Assembly (NCBI GenBank): GCA_002482565.1
Contig: DLGG01000200.1
Coordinates: 1 to 11,693, forward strand
Direction: 5' to 3'
DNA from: Solidesulfovibrio magneticus
GTDB taxonomy: Bacteria > Desulfobacterota > Desulfovibrionia > Desulfovibrionales > Desulfovibrionaceae
DNA length: 11,693 nucleotides
Below are positions 6,155 through 11,693 of the stretch, in pieces. The notes below the pieces were generated by a model that searched no databases, had not been told where the DNA came from, and saw nothing but the letters and a program-made list of their open reading frames with translations. Position 1 is the first letter of the stretch. Every line of letters starts with the position of its first letter. The translations under genes and the position numbers were made by a program.

Positions 6155-6985
6155 ATGCCCCGGCCCAAGGCGACCATGACCCAGACCGCCCTTTCATTGC
6201 TTTTATCCCCCGCCACGGCCGTGGGCCGCGTCACCCTGCGCTTCGTGGCCGAGCTTGGCGGGCTGTTCCTGTTCACGCTCCAGGGGCTTTGGCGCATCTT
6301 CGTCCCGGCCCCGTCCTGGCCCAAGATCGTGCAGCAGGTCTATTTCATCGGTGTCAAGTCGATCTTCGTCATCGCGCTCATCGGGCTTTTCACGGGCATG
6401 GTGCTGGGGCTTCAGGGCTATTATACCCTGGTCAAGTTCGGCAGCGAGGGCCTGCTCGGCGCGGCCGTGGCCCTGTCCATCATCCGCGAGCTCGGACCGG
6501 TCCTGACCGCCATCATGATCACTGGCCGGGCCGGCTCGTCCATGGCGGCGGAACTGGGCATCATGCGCATTTCCGAGCAGATCGACGCCCTGTCCACCAT
6601 GGACATCAACCCGATGCGGTTCCTGGTGGCCCCCAGGCTGGCCGCGTCGCTCATCTGCTTTCCCTTGCTGACGGCCATTTTCGACGTGGTCGGCATCCTG
6701 GGCGGCTATCTTTCGGGCTGCGTGCTCCTGGGCATCAATCCGGGCGTGTATTTCGACCGCATCGACGCCACGGTGGAGCTGGCCGACGTGACCGGCGGGT
6801 TTATCAAGTCCGTGGTCTTCGCCCTGCTCGTGGCCGCCATTTGTTGTTATGAGGGCTATTTCACCCATGCCCGCCAGGGCGGTTTCGGGGCCAAGGGCGT
6901 GAGCCTGGCCACCACCTCGGCGGTGGTCCTGTCGTGCGTGGTCATCCTGGTCGCGGACTATGTCCTGACCTCGTTTTTGCTGTAG
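6155..6985 (+). CDS. mlaE: Phospholipid ABC transporter permease MlaE
   Basis: Inner-membrane permease of the MCE/Mla system, which moves phospholipids between the inner membrane and periplasmic carriers. The 276-residue protein carries the family signatures RELGPVLTA (111-119), GRAGSSMAAELG (124-135), the EQIDAL coupling motif (141-146) and NPMRFLVAPR (152-161). It has five to six hydrophobic segments (about 63-88, 102-122, 159-193, 216-233, 254-275). Length is close to E. coli MlaE (260). The start has GGGGGAG six bases upstream. There is no fused STAS (MlaB-like) domain. It is the first gene of mlaE-mlaD-mlaC-mlaA and is divergent from the TetR-exporter operon. No mlaF ATPase gene follows or precedes it in the window, which is unusual because MlaE needs one to work. 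Confidence 0.95.
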   Translation: MPRPKATMTQTALSLLLSPATAVGRVTLRFVAELGGLFLFTLQGLWRIFVPAPSWPKIVQQVYFIGVKSIFVIALIGLFTGMVLGLQGYYTLVKFGSEGLLGAAVALSIIRELGPVLTAIMITGRAGSSMAAELGIMRISEQIDALSTMDINPMRFLVAPRLAASLICFPLLTAIFDVVGILGGYLSGCVLLGINPGVYFDRIDATVELADVTGGFIKSVVFALLVAAICCYEGYFTHARQGGFGAKGVSLATTSAVVLSCVVILVADYVLTSFLL

Positions 6986-6997
6986 AAAGGGGCCGGC

Positions 6998-7042
6998 GTG
7001 TTGCATCCCGAACGCGTTGGCCGTAAAAGGCCGGTTGCATGA
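6998..7042 (+). other. 14-codon coupled mini-ORF in the possible mlaF position
   Basis: AAAGGGG (6986-6992), directly after the mlaE stop, is followed five bases later by GTG and the ORF VLHPERVGRKRPVA. Its TGA overlaps the mlaD ATG as ATGA. The start signal and stop overlap are those of a normal operon gene, but the body is only 14 codons. It lies between mlaE and mlaD, where some bacteria carry mlaF. It may be a translational-coupling leader, or the fused first and last codons of an internally deleted mlaF. Sequence alone cannot separate these, and chance is also possible. Confidence 0.3.
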
Positions 7043-7488
7043 AAAAATACGCAATGGAAACGTCTGTTGGCGTCTTCGTCCTGGCTGGCCTGTTGTGCGT
7101 GGCCTATCTGACGGTCAAGCTCGGCAAGCTGGAGGTCGTCGGCGGCGACGGCTATCAGGTCACGGCCAAGTTCAAGGACGTCACGGGCCTGAAAAACGGG
7201 GCTTACGTGGAAATGGCCGGCGTGCGCATCGGCCGGGTCTCGGGAATTCGCCTCGACCCCAAGGACCACGCCGCCCTGGTGGGCCTGACCCTGGACAAGG
7301 ACGTGCGGCTGACCGACGACGCCATCGCCTCCATCAAGACCAGCGGCCTTATCGGCGACAAGTTCGTCAAGATTTCCCCGGGCGGGTCCGATGACGCGCT
7401 TGCGCCCGGCGGCATGATCGTCGAGACCGAATCTTCGGTCGATCTCGGCGATCTTATCGGCAAATACGTTTTCGGCGGCGTGAAGTAG
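7039..7488 (+). CDS. mlaD: MCE-domain phospholipid-binding protein MlaD
   Basis: Single-pass inner-membrane protein of 149 residues whose periplasmic MCE domain forms a hexameric ring over MlaE and passes lipids to or from MlaC. It has one membrane helix (about 9-27) and an MCE domain (about 38-115) with YQVTAKFKDVTGLKNGAYV, the GVRIGRV strand (61-67) and the conserved TSGLIGDKFVKISPG loop (101-115). A short C-terminal tail (SVDLGDLIGKYVFGGVK) probably forms the pore-lining helix. It is shorter than E. coli MlaD (183) but complete. The start is ATG at 7039 with AAAAGG eight bases upstream, inside a small GGCC-GTAAAA-GGCC hairpin (7019-7032). The ATG overlaps the TGA of the preceding mini-ORF. 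Confidence 0.95.
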   Translation: MKKYAMETSVGVFVLAGLLCVAYLTVKLGKLEVVGGDGYQVTAKFKDVTGLKNGAYVEMAGVRIGRVSGIRLDPKDHAALVGLTLDKDVRLTDDAIASIKTSGLIGDKFVKISPGGSDDALAPGGMIVETESSVDLGDLIGKYVFGGVK

Positions 7489-7533
7489 TCCTTCCCCGCG
7501 CCCAAAGCATCCTCACCAGCGGTGGTATCCGGT

Positions 7534-8124
7534 ATGCATCGTTTCGTTTCCCGTCTCGTTTTGACCCTCGTCCTGCTGGCCGCAACCGTGGCCGGCGCCC
7601 AGGCCGGACCGGCCACCGACACCCTGTCCCAGTCCGTGGACAAGATCATCGCCCTGCTGGCCGATCCGGCCTACAAGGCGTCCGATACCCGCCCGGCCAT
7701 GCGGGCCAAGCTCATCGCCGCCATCGGCGAGATTTTCGACATGAAGGAACTCTCCCGCCGCGCCCTGGGGCCGGAGTGGAACAAGTTCACCCCCGAGCAG
7801 CAGGAACGCTTCGTGGCGGCCTTCGGCACGCTGCTGGAAAACACCTATCTCGACAAGATCGAGAGCTACACCGACGAAAAGGTGCAGTATCTCACCGAGC
7901 AGGACCTCGGCGGCGGCAAGGCCGAAGTGAGCACCAAGGTCATGGGCAAGGGCAAGGAGATTCCCATCGCCTACCGCCTGACGGATCGCGGCGGCTGGAA
8001 GGTCTATGATGTTGTCATAGAAGGGGTCAGTCTGGTGCAGAACTATCGCAGCCAGTTCGGCCAGCTGCTCATGAACGAAAGCCCAGACGCGGTGATCGCC
8101 AAGATCTCGCAAAAACGTTCCTGA
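7534..8124 (+). CDS. mlaC: Periplasmic phospholipid carrier MlaC (Ttg2D family)
   Basis: Soluble periplasmic shuttle that carries phospholipid between the MlaD ring and the outer-membrane MlaA complex. The 196-residue precursor begins with a Sec signal peptide (MHRFVSRLVLTLVLLAATVA) with likely cleavage after AQA (residue 24). The mature part shows MKELSRRALGPEW, FTPEQQERFVAAF and the highly characteristic GWKVYDVVIEGVSLVQNYRS (154-173). The start at ATG 7534 is preferred over GTG 7522, because the latter adds four residues before the signal peptide and has no ribosome binding site. Even the chosen start has only a weak GGTGG. It lies 45 bp after mlaD. It was formerly annotated as a toluene-tolerance protein in many genomes. 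Confidence 0.94.
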   Translation: MHRFVSRLVLTLVLLAATVAGAQAGPATDTLSQSVDKIIALLADPAYKASDTRPAMRAKLIAAIGEIFDMKELSRRALGPEWNKFTPEQQERFVAAFGTLLENTYLDKIESYTDEKVQYLTEQDLGGGKAEVSTKVMGKGKEIPIAYRLTDRGGWKVYDVVIEGVSLVQNYRSQFGQLLMNESPDAVIAKISQKRS

Positions 8125-8262
8125 CCCTAAATTTCGAAAGCATTCCGCCGATTGGTCGTGATTAGGTTTTGACATGCCCTGGCCCGTGAGGCACTACCGA
8201 AGAGAAGTTCGACGCTTTGGATGGCTTGCCTTTCCCGCAACGCTGAACCGTGTGGAGTTGCC

Positions 8263-9183
8263 ATGACCGCCGCCTTGTCCCGAAAACGCCTCATCCCCCT
8301 GCTCCTGCTGTCGGTCCTGGTCATGACCGGCTGCAACGGCCGCCAAAAGACCAGCAAGGATTTCGACAAGGCCGTCGCGCCGACTCCCGCCGCTGTCCAG
8401 ACGCCGGCCCAGGCTCCGACCCAGACGGCCGCCGCCCCGGCTTCGACCGAGGCCGTCGCCGCCAAGCCGGCCGCCGCGCCCGTGGCCGCCGTCACCCAGA
8501 CGGCCCCGGCCGCGCCTTCGGCCGACGACTATGCGGAAACGCCCTACAAGCCCACGCCCGATCCGCTGTATTACTGGAACAAGACCTGGTTCAAGTTCAA
8601 TGACCTCTTCTACAGCGGCCTCATGCGGCCCTTTGCCAAGGGCTACGCCTTTGTGGTGCCCAAACAGGTGCGCACCGGCCTGACCAACGCCTACCAGAAC
8701 TTCATCTTCCCCATCCGCTTTTTAAACGCCCTACTCCAACTGGACTTCAAGAAGGCTTCCAAGGAATTCGGGCGCTTCATGATCAACAGCACCCTGGGCA
8801 TCGGCGGTCTGGTCGATGTGGCCAAGGCCGATCCCAACCTGGCCCCGGGCAACGAAGACTTCGGCCAGACCCTGGGCCGCTGGGGCGTTGGCGACGGCTT
8901 CTACATCGTCTGGCCGTTGCTTGGCCCCTCCACCGCCCGCGACACCATCGGCATGGCCGGCGACGCCGCCGCCAATCCGCTGACCTGGATATTTGGCCCC
9001 TGGTCCATCTACGGCGACGACAACCCCTGGTACTGGTCCTACATCATCAAGGGCGGCGACGTGTTCAACAATCTGCCGAACACGCTTGAAGCCTACGACG
9101 CCGTGGTCAAGCCGGCGGTCGATCCCTACACCGCCGTCAAGGACGCCTACATCCAGTACCGGCGAAACGCCGTCTCCCAGTAA
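8263..9183 (+). CDS. mlaA: Outer-membrane phospholipid-removing lipoprotein MlaA (VacJ)
   Basis: Lipoprotein that extracts mislocalised phospholipids from the outer leaflet of the outer membrane and hands them to MlaC. The 306-residue precursor has a type-II signal peptide ending in MTGC (lipidated C24; N25 at +2 fits outer-membrane sorting). An unusually long Ala/Pro/Thr/Gln-rich linker (27-98) follows. The MlaA domain begins at DPLYYWNKTWFKFND (100-114) and includes FMINSTLGIGGLVDVA, FGQTLGRWGVGDGFY and the C-terminal DPYTAVKDAYIQYR. The ATG at 8263 is chosen over 8221 because GGAG lies five bases upstream and the signal peptide then starts correctly. It follows mlaC after 138 bp; that gap holds a TTGACA (8169-8174) but no convincing -10. 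The strong terminator after it marks the end of the mla unit. Confidence 0.94.
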   Translation: MTAALSRKRLIPLLLLSVLVMTGCNGRQKTSKDFDKAVAPTPAAVQTPAQAPTQTAAAPASTEAVAAKPAAAPVAAVTQTAPAAPSADDYAETPYKPTPDPLYYWNKTWFKFNDLFYSGLMRPFAKGYAFVVPKQVRTGLTNAYQNFIFPIRFLNALLQLDFKKASKEFGRFMINSTLGIGGLVDVAKADPNLAPGNEDFGQTLGRWGVGDGFYIVWPLLGPSTARDTIGMAGDAAANPLTWIFGPWSIYGDDNPWYWSYIIKGGDVFNNLPNTLEAYDAVVKPAVDPYTAVKDAYIQYRRNAVSQ

Positions 9184-9198
9184 ACGACGCGACCAACC

Positions 9199-9233
9199 AA
9201 CGCCGCCGTGCCCCCGGGCGCGGCGGCGTTTTT
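9199..9233 (+). terminator. Rho-independent terminator after mlaA
   Basis: AACGCCGCCG (9199-9208) pairs with CGGCGGCGTT (9221-9230). The inner GCCC/GGGC (9210-9213 / 9216-9219) extends the stem through a T-G wobble, and T5 (9229-9233) follows. It starts 16 bp after the mlaA stop and ends the mla transcript. Confidence 0.88.
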
Positions 9234-9253
9234 CATGGAACAGGCTCGCTTCC

Positions 9254-10156
9254 ATGCCCGCCCAAGACAAACCCACGAGGCCGTCAACCCGAAACCGTCA
9301 GCCCGACGCAGCCATGCCGCAAAGGCCGCCTTCGGACTCCGAAGCCGCAACGGCCCTGCGACTACCCTTGCTCGGCGGCGTCCTGGCCCTTTGCGCCAAT
9401 TACCGCACCCAGCGTTTTTCCCGCCATGTCCATGAAGAATACGCCCTGGGCCGCATCGAAGCCGGGGCCTTGGGCTTCCGCTACCGGGGAGCCCAGGTGG
9501 TGGCTCCGGCCGGCAGCCTGTCCCTGGCTCAGCCGGGAGTGCCCCACGACGGCGGTGCGGCCGTGCCCGAAGGCTGGCGCTACCATATGCTCTATCTTCC
9601 GCCCCAGGCCCTGGCACAAGCCCTGCCGGCCGGCGCGAGCCTGCCGCACTTCCGCCCGGGCGTCATCGAGGACGCCGCCCTGGCCGACCTGTTCGGCCGT
9701 GTCCATGGCCTGCTCATGATGCCCCAGGCCCCGAGCCTGGCCAAACAGACGCGCCTGCTCGCCCTGCTGGCCGCCTGGATCGCCCGCCACGGCGACGACC
9801 ATCCGACCGCGCCGCCCATCGGCCGGGAGCCCGGAGCCGTGGGCCAGACACTGGCCATCCTGGCCGAGCGCTTTGCCGAAGACGTGCGCCTGGAAGATCT
9901 GGCCGCCGCCACCGGGCTTTCCCCCTGGCATCTGGCCCGGGCCGTGACCCGCCATACCGGACTGCCGCCCCATGCCCATCTGCTGGAGTACCGTTGCCGG
10001 GCCGCCCGGGACCGCCTGGCCGGCCCGGATTCCCTGGCCGACATTGCCTTGGCCGTGGGTTTTGCCGACCAGAGCCACCTGACCAGGGTCTTCCGGGCCC
10101 GGTTCGGCCTGCCCCCCGGCGCCTGGCGCAAGATCGTTCAAGAAAAGCGCCGCTGA
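9254..10156 (+). CDS. AraC-family transcriptional regulator
   Basis: Cytoplasmic regulator of 300 residues. The N-terminal half is a cupin-like sensing domain (RHVHEEYALGRIEAG, VAPAGSLSLAQPGVPHDG). The C-terminal half carries the two AraC helix-turn-helices: EDLAAATGLSPWHLARAV (214-231) and DIALAVGFADQSHLTRVFRA (263-282), followed by FGLPPGAWR. The start is uncertain: ATG 9254 has AGG nine bases upstream, while ATG 9314 (20 codons later) has no site but removes a disordered-looking Pro/Arg-rich stretch. Longer in-frame readings run into mlaA and are rejected. It lies 43 bp before an EamA transporter gene on the same strand. AraC regulators paired with such transporters often control them, so regulation of the neighbour is a reasonable inference. 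The ligand is unknown. Confidence 0.9.
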   Translation: MPAQDKPTRPSTRNRQPDAAMPQRPPSDSEAATALRLPLLGGVLALCANYRTQRFSRHVHEEYALGRIEAGALGFRYRGAQVVAPAGSLSLAQPGVPHDGGAAVPEGWRYHMLYLPPQALAQALPAGASLPHFRPGVIEDAALADLFGRVHGLLMMPQAPSLAKQTRLLALLAAWIARHGDDHPTAPPIGREPGAVGQTLAILAERFAEDVRLEDLAAATGLSPWHLARAVTRHTGLPPHAHLLEYRCRAARDRLAGPDSLADIALAVGFADQSHLTRVFRARFGLPPGAWRKIVQEKRR

Positions 10157-10165
10157 TCCCGCTAG

Positions 10166-10192
10166 CTTCCGCCATCCTGACGCTGGCGGAGG
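10166..10192 (+). promoter_or_regulatory. Hairpin that sequesters the ribosome binding site of the EamA gene
   Basis: CTTCCGCCA (10166-10174) pairs with TGGCGGAGG (10184-10192) over nine positions, one of them a T-G wobble, around a nine-base loop. The right arm contains the entire Shine-Dalgarno GGAGG (10188-10192) of the gene starting at 10200. In the mRNA the site would be closed unless opened by coupled translation, an RNA, a protein or temperature. No T-run follows, so it is not a terminator. Confidence 0.5.
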
Positions 10193-10199
10193 TCTTGCC

Positions 10200-11108
10200 A
10201 TGTCTTCCCGCATAAAGGCTGTCGCTTCCCTGATCGCGGCCATGGTCCTGGTCGGCTCGTCCGTGGCCGTGGGCCGCTCCATGACCGCCGCGCTGCCCCT
10301 GTCCTTTGCTTCCTTGGTCCGCTTTCTCCTGGCGAGCCTGGTGCTCGTGCCCTTGGTGATGGTCGTCGAGGGCCGTTTTCCCCGAGTGTCGCGGCGCACC
10401 TTTTACGCCTTGCTGGCCCAGGCGGCTTGCGGCTCCTTCGCCTTCACGGCCTGCCTGCTCTCGGGCCTAAAGCTCACCGGAGCCGCCTCGGCCGGGGTCA
10501 CGGCGGCGGCCACGCCGGCTGTGGTCACGCTCCTTGGGGCCGTGTGCTTCAAGGAACGCCCTGGACTTCTGGCCCTGGCCGGCATCGGCTGCGTCACGGC
10601 CGGACTGGCGGTCCTGGGTCTCGCGTCCGGCGGGGCGGCCATCGGTCCGGCTCCCTTCTGGGGCAACGCCCTGGTGCTTCTGGCCGTGTGCTTCGAGGCG
10701 GTGTTTTTGCTCCTGCGCCGCACCGTGCGCGAGCCGCTTTCGCCCCTGGCCGCCGCCATGTGGGTGTCGCTTTTGGGCGGGCTGTTCTTTCTTGTCCCCG
10801 GCGTCTGGGAGGCCCTGACCCTGGACCTCGGCCATATCCCGCCACGCGCCGTGGGCGAGGTCGTCTACTACGGTCTGGGGGTCACGGCGGCGGCCTACAT
10901 GTTCTGGTTTTACGGCGTGGTGCGGGTGGACGCGGCCACGGCCGGCGTGGCCTGCGGCGTCATGCCCGTGGCCGCCCTGGCCTGCGCCGCGCTGTGGTGC
11001 GGGGAAACCATTGGCTGGCGGGAAATGGCCGGCTGCGCCGGGGTGTTGGCCGGCATTCTGTGCCTGGCTGGCGGAACGCGCAAAAAAACCGGCGCGGCCA
11101 GGAAGTAG
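10200..11108 (+). CDS. EamA/DMT-superfamily transporter (RhaT/YdcZ-like exporter)
   Basis: Inner-membrane protein of 302 residues with ten predicted helices in two EamA repeats (about 5-140 and 150-295). Features typical of the family are the start KAVASLIAAMVLVGSSVAVG, SFASLVRFLLASLVL, the GAASAGVTAAATPAVVTLLG segment and ERPGLLALAGIGCVTAGLAV closing the first repeat. The second repeat has AATAGVACGVMPVAALACA and ending helix AGCAGVLAGILCLAGG. Relatives export amino acids, metabolites or drugs; the substrate cannot be read from sequence. The start has GGAGG seven bases upstream, but inside a stable hairpin. It probably shares a transcript with the AraC gene. Its last codons contain A7 and a GC stem that form the terminator of the convergent SPOR gene. 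Confidence 0.9.
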   Translation: MSSRIKAVASLIAAMVLVGSSVAVGRSMTAALPLSFASLVRFLLASLVLVPLVMVVEGRFPRVSRRTFYALLAQAACGSFAFTACLLSGLKLTGAASAGVTAAATPAVVTLLGAVCFKERPGLLALAGIGCVTAGLAVLGLASGGAAIGPAPFWGNALVLLAVCFEAVFLLLRRTVREPLSPLAAAMWVSLLGGLFFLVPGVWEALTLDLGHIPPRAVGEVVYYGLGVTAAAYMFWFYGVVRVDAATAGVACGVMPVAALACAALWCGETIGWREMAGCAGVLAGILCLAGGTRKKTGAARK

Positions 11109-11126
11109 CCTCCCTGGCCGCGCCGG
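11082..11126 (-). terminator. Rho-independent terminator of the SPOR gene, inside the 3' end of the EamA gene
   Basis: CCGGCGCGGCCAGG (11089-11102) and CCTGGCCGCGCCGG (11113-11126) form a perfect 14-bp stem with a ten-base loop that holds the EamA stop codon. A7 (11082-11088) on the plus strand becomes T7 after the stem on the minus strand, so the structure terminates leftward transcription. In the rightward direction there is no T-run, so its effect on the EamA transcript is less certain. Confidence 0.85.
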
Positions 11127-11156
11127 CAATAGGCACGTTGGCGTTGCCCGGCCGGT

Positions 11157-11693
11157 TTACGATCCGCCGGCCTTGGGCGGCGGCACGTAGCCGTCGGGCA
11201 GGGGCGGCGCCGGCTCGACAATGGGCGGCGGGATGTTGCCCGATGGTTTGGGCGACGGGGCCTTGCCCGTGCCCGTGGCGGCCGGGGCCGTCTTGGCCGA
11301 CCCGGCCGCGCCGGATTTGGGCGCGCCGCCCCGGTCCAGGGGCCGTTCCTCGGTCAGGTGCGGCTCGGTGACGCCGGCGGCGAAAAGCTCGCCTTCCAGC
11401 TCGGCCCGGTTGCCTTCCTTGACGGCGTAAACCTTGAAAAACGTCTTGTTGTTGAGCTTGCCCTGGTCGATGCGGGTGGAAAACCCGCGTGACTCCAGGG
11501 TGTTCATGAGCTCCGAGGCTTTTTCCTTGTGGGCGAACGAACCGGCCATGAAGGTGAAGGTCGCCCGGTCCGAAGGCGCGCCGGCCGGTTCTTCCGAAGC
11601 CGGGCCGGCCGGTTCGGGCATGGGAGCGGGACGCGCGGCGGCAGGCGCGGCCGTCGCCGGCCCCGTTGCTGGTGCAATGGCGGCCCCGGGAGC
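11157..11693 (-). CDS. SPOR-domain protein, 5' end outside the window
   Basis: C-terminal 178 codons of a protein read on the minus strand. An ATG at 11621 would give 154 residues, but the frame stays open to the right edge with more Ala/Pro-rich sequence, so the true start is most likely beyond the window. Counting from that internal Met, a Pro/Ala-rich linker is followed by a SPOR domain (about 20-95) with ATFTFMAGSFAHKEKASELM, LESRGFSTRID and KTFFKVYAV. A Pro/Gly-rich tail ends in YVPPPKAGGS. SPOR domains bind denuded peptidoglycan strands at division septa. Such proteins usually have a cytoplasmic tail and one membrane helix at the N-terminus, which would lie outside the window. A terminator follows within 31 bp of the stop. 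Confidence 0.82.
   Translation of the reverse strand, partial: APGAAIAPATGPATAAPAAARPAPMPEPAGPASEEPAGAPSDRATFTFMAGSFAHKEKASELMNTLESRGFSTRIDQGKLNNKTFFKVYAVKEGNRAELEGELFAAGVTEPHLTEERPLDRGGAPKSGAAGSAKTAPAATGTGKAPSPKPSGNIPPPIVEPAPPLPDGYVPPPKAGGS

Noticed and set aside
8169..8197. Perfect -35 (TTGACA) upstream of mlaA
   Set aside because: No sequence near TATAAT at 16-18 bp; not enough to call a promoter, although the 138-bp mlaC-mlaA gap leaves room for one.
8993..9253. N-terminal extension of the AraC reading frame
   Set aside because: It overlaps the mlaA coding region and its terminator and is Pro/Arg/Ser-rich shadow sequence.
9362..10399. 345-codon minus-strand open frame
   Set aside because: Antisense to the AraC gene and the start of the EamA gene; composition is typical of a shadow frame.
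1..11693. CRISPR arrays, tRNA/rRNA genes, transposases, phage genes or toxin-antitoxin pairs
   Set aside because: None seen on either strand; the region reads as ordinary chromosome with uniform base composition.

Overview
The window is GC-rich (roughly 70% by eye) chromosomal DNA of a Gram-negative bacterium. It is gene-dense, uses near-uniform GC-rich codons and encodes outer-membrane lipid-transport genes. The gene content, the style of the proteins and the GGGGCTCC / CCGGGGGG hairpin after a gene end suggest a sulfate reducer of the Desulfovibrionaceae (Desulfovibrio/Solidesulfovibrio type). That assignment is an inference, not a proof. I see no phage, transposase, CRISPR, tRNA or rRNA.

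Layout, left to right. (1) 1-460, minus: 5' part of a TsaC/Sua5-type threonylcarbamoyl-AMP synthase that runs off the left edge. (2) 588-2270, plus: a 560-residue glycosyltransferase whose family-2 catalytic domain sits behind about 265 residues of unrecognised helical sequence; a GC hairpin element follows it. (3) 2344-6018, minus: a four-gene operon with overlapping stop/start codons. In transcription order it encodes a TetR repressor, a lipoprotein membrane-fusion protein, an ABC ATPase and an ABC-2 permease, a compact YbhGFS-like exporter. (4) 6155-9183, plus, divergent from (3): mlaE, mlaD, mlaC and mlaA, the Mla phospholipid-trafficking pathway, closed by a strong intrinsic terminator. 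(5) 9254-11108, plus: an AraC-type regulator followed by an EamA/DMT transporter. (6) 11157-11693, minus: a SPOR-domain protein open at the right edge, whose terminator lies inside the 3' end of the EamA gene.

Two points stand out. First, the 136-bp divergent region between the TetR-exporter operon and the mla operon contains two copies of CCATTTGGWTTAAA, 68 bp apart. Each copy runs into an inverted repeat that overlaps a plausible -10 element, so one TetR protein may control both the exporter and the lipid-transport operon. Second, the mla operon has no mlaF ATPase (nor mlaB). Between mlaE and mlaD, where an mlaF could sit, there is only a 14-codon ORF with a good ribosome binding site and an ATGA overlap with mlaD. 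It looks either like a coupling leader or like the two ends of a deleted gene.

Smaller regulatory observations: a hairpin that fully buries the Shine-Dalgarno of the EamA gene, an 8-residue leader ORF overlapping the mla operator, and an 8-bp inverted repeat in the tsaC/glycosyltransferase divergent region.
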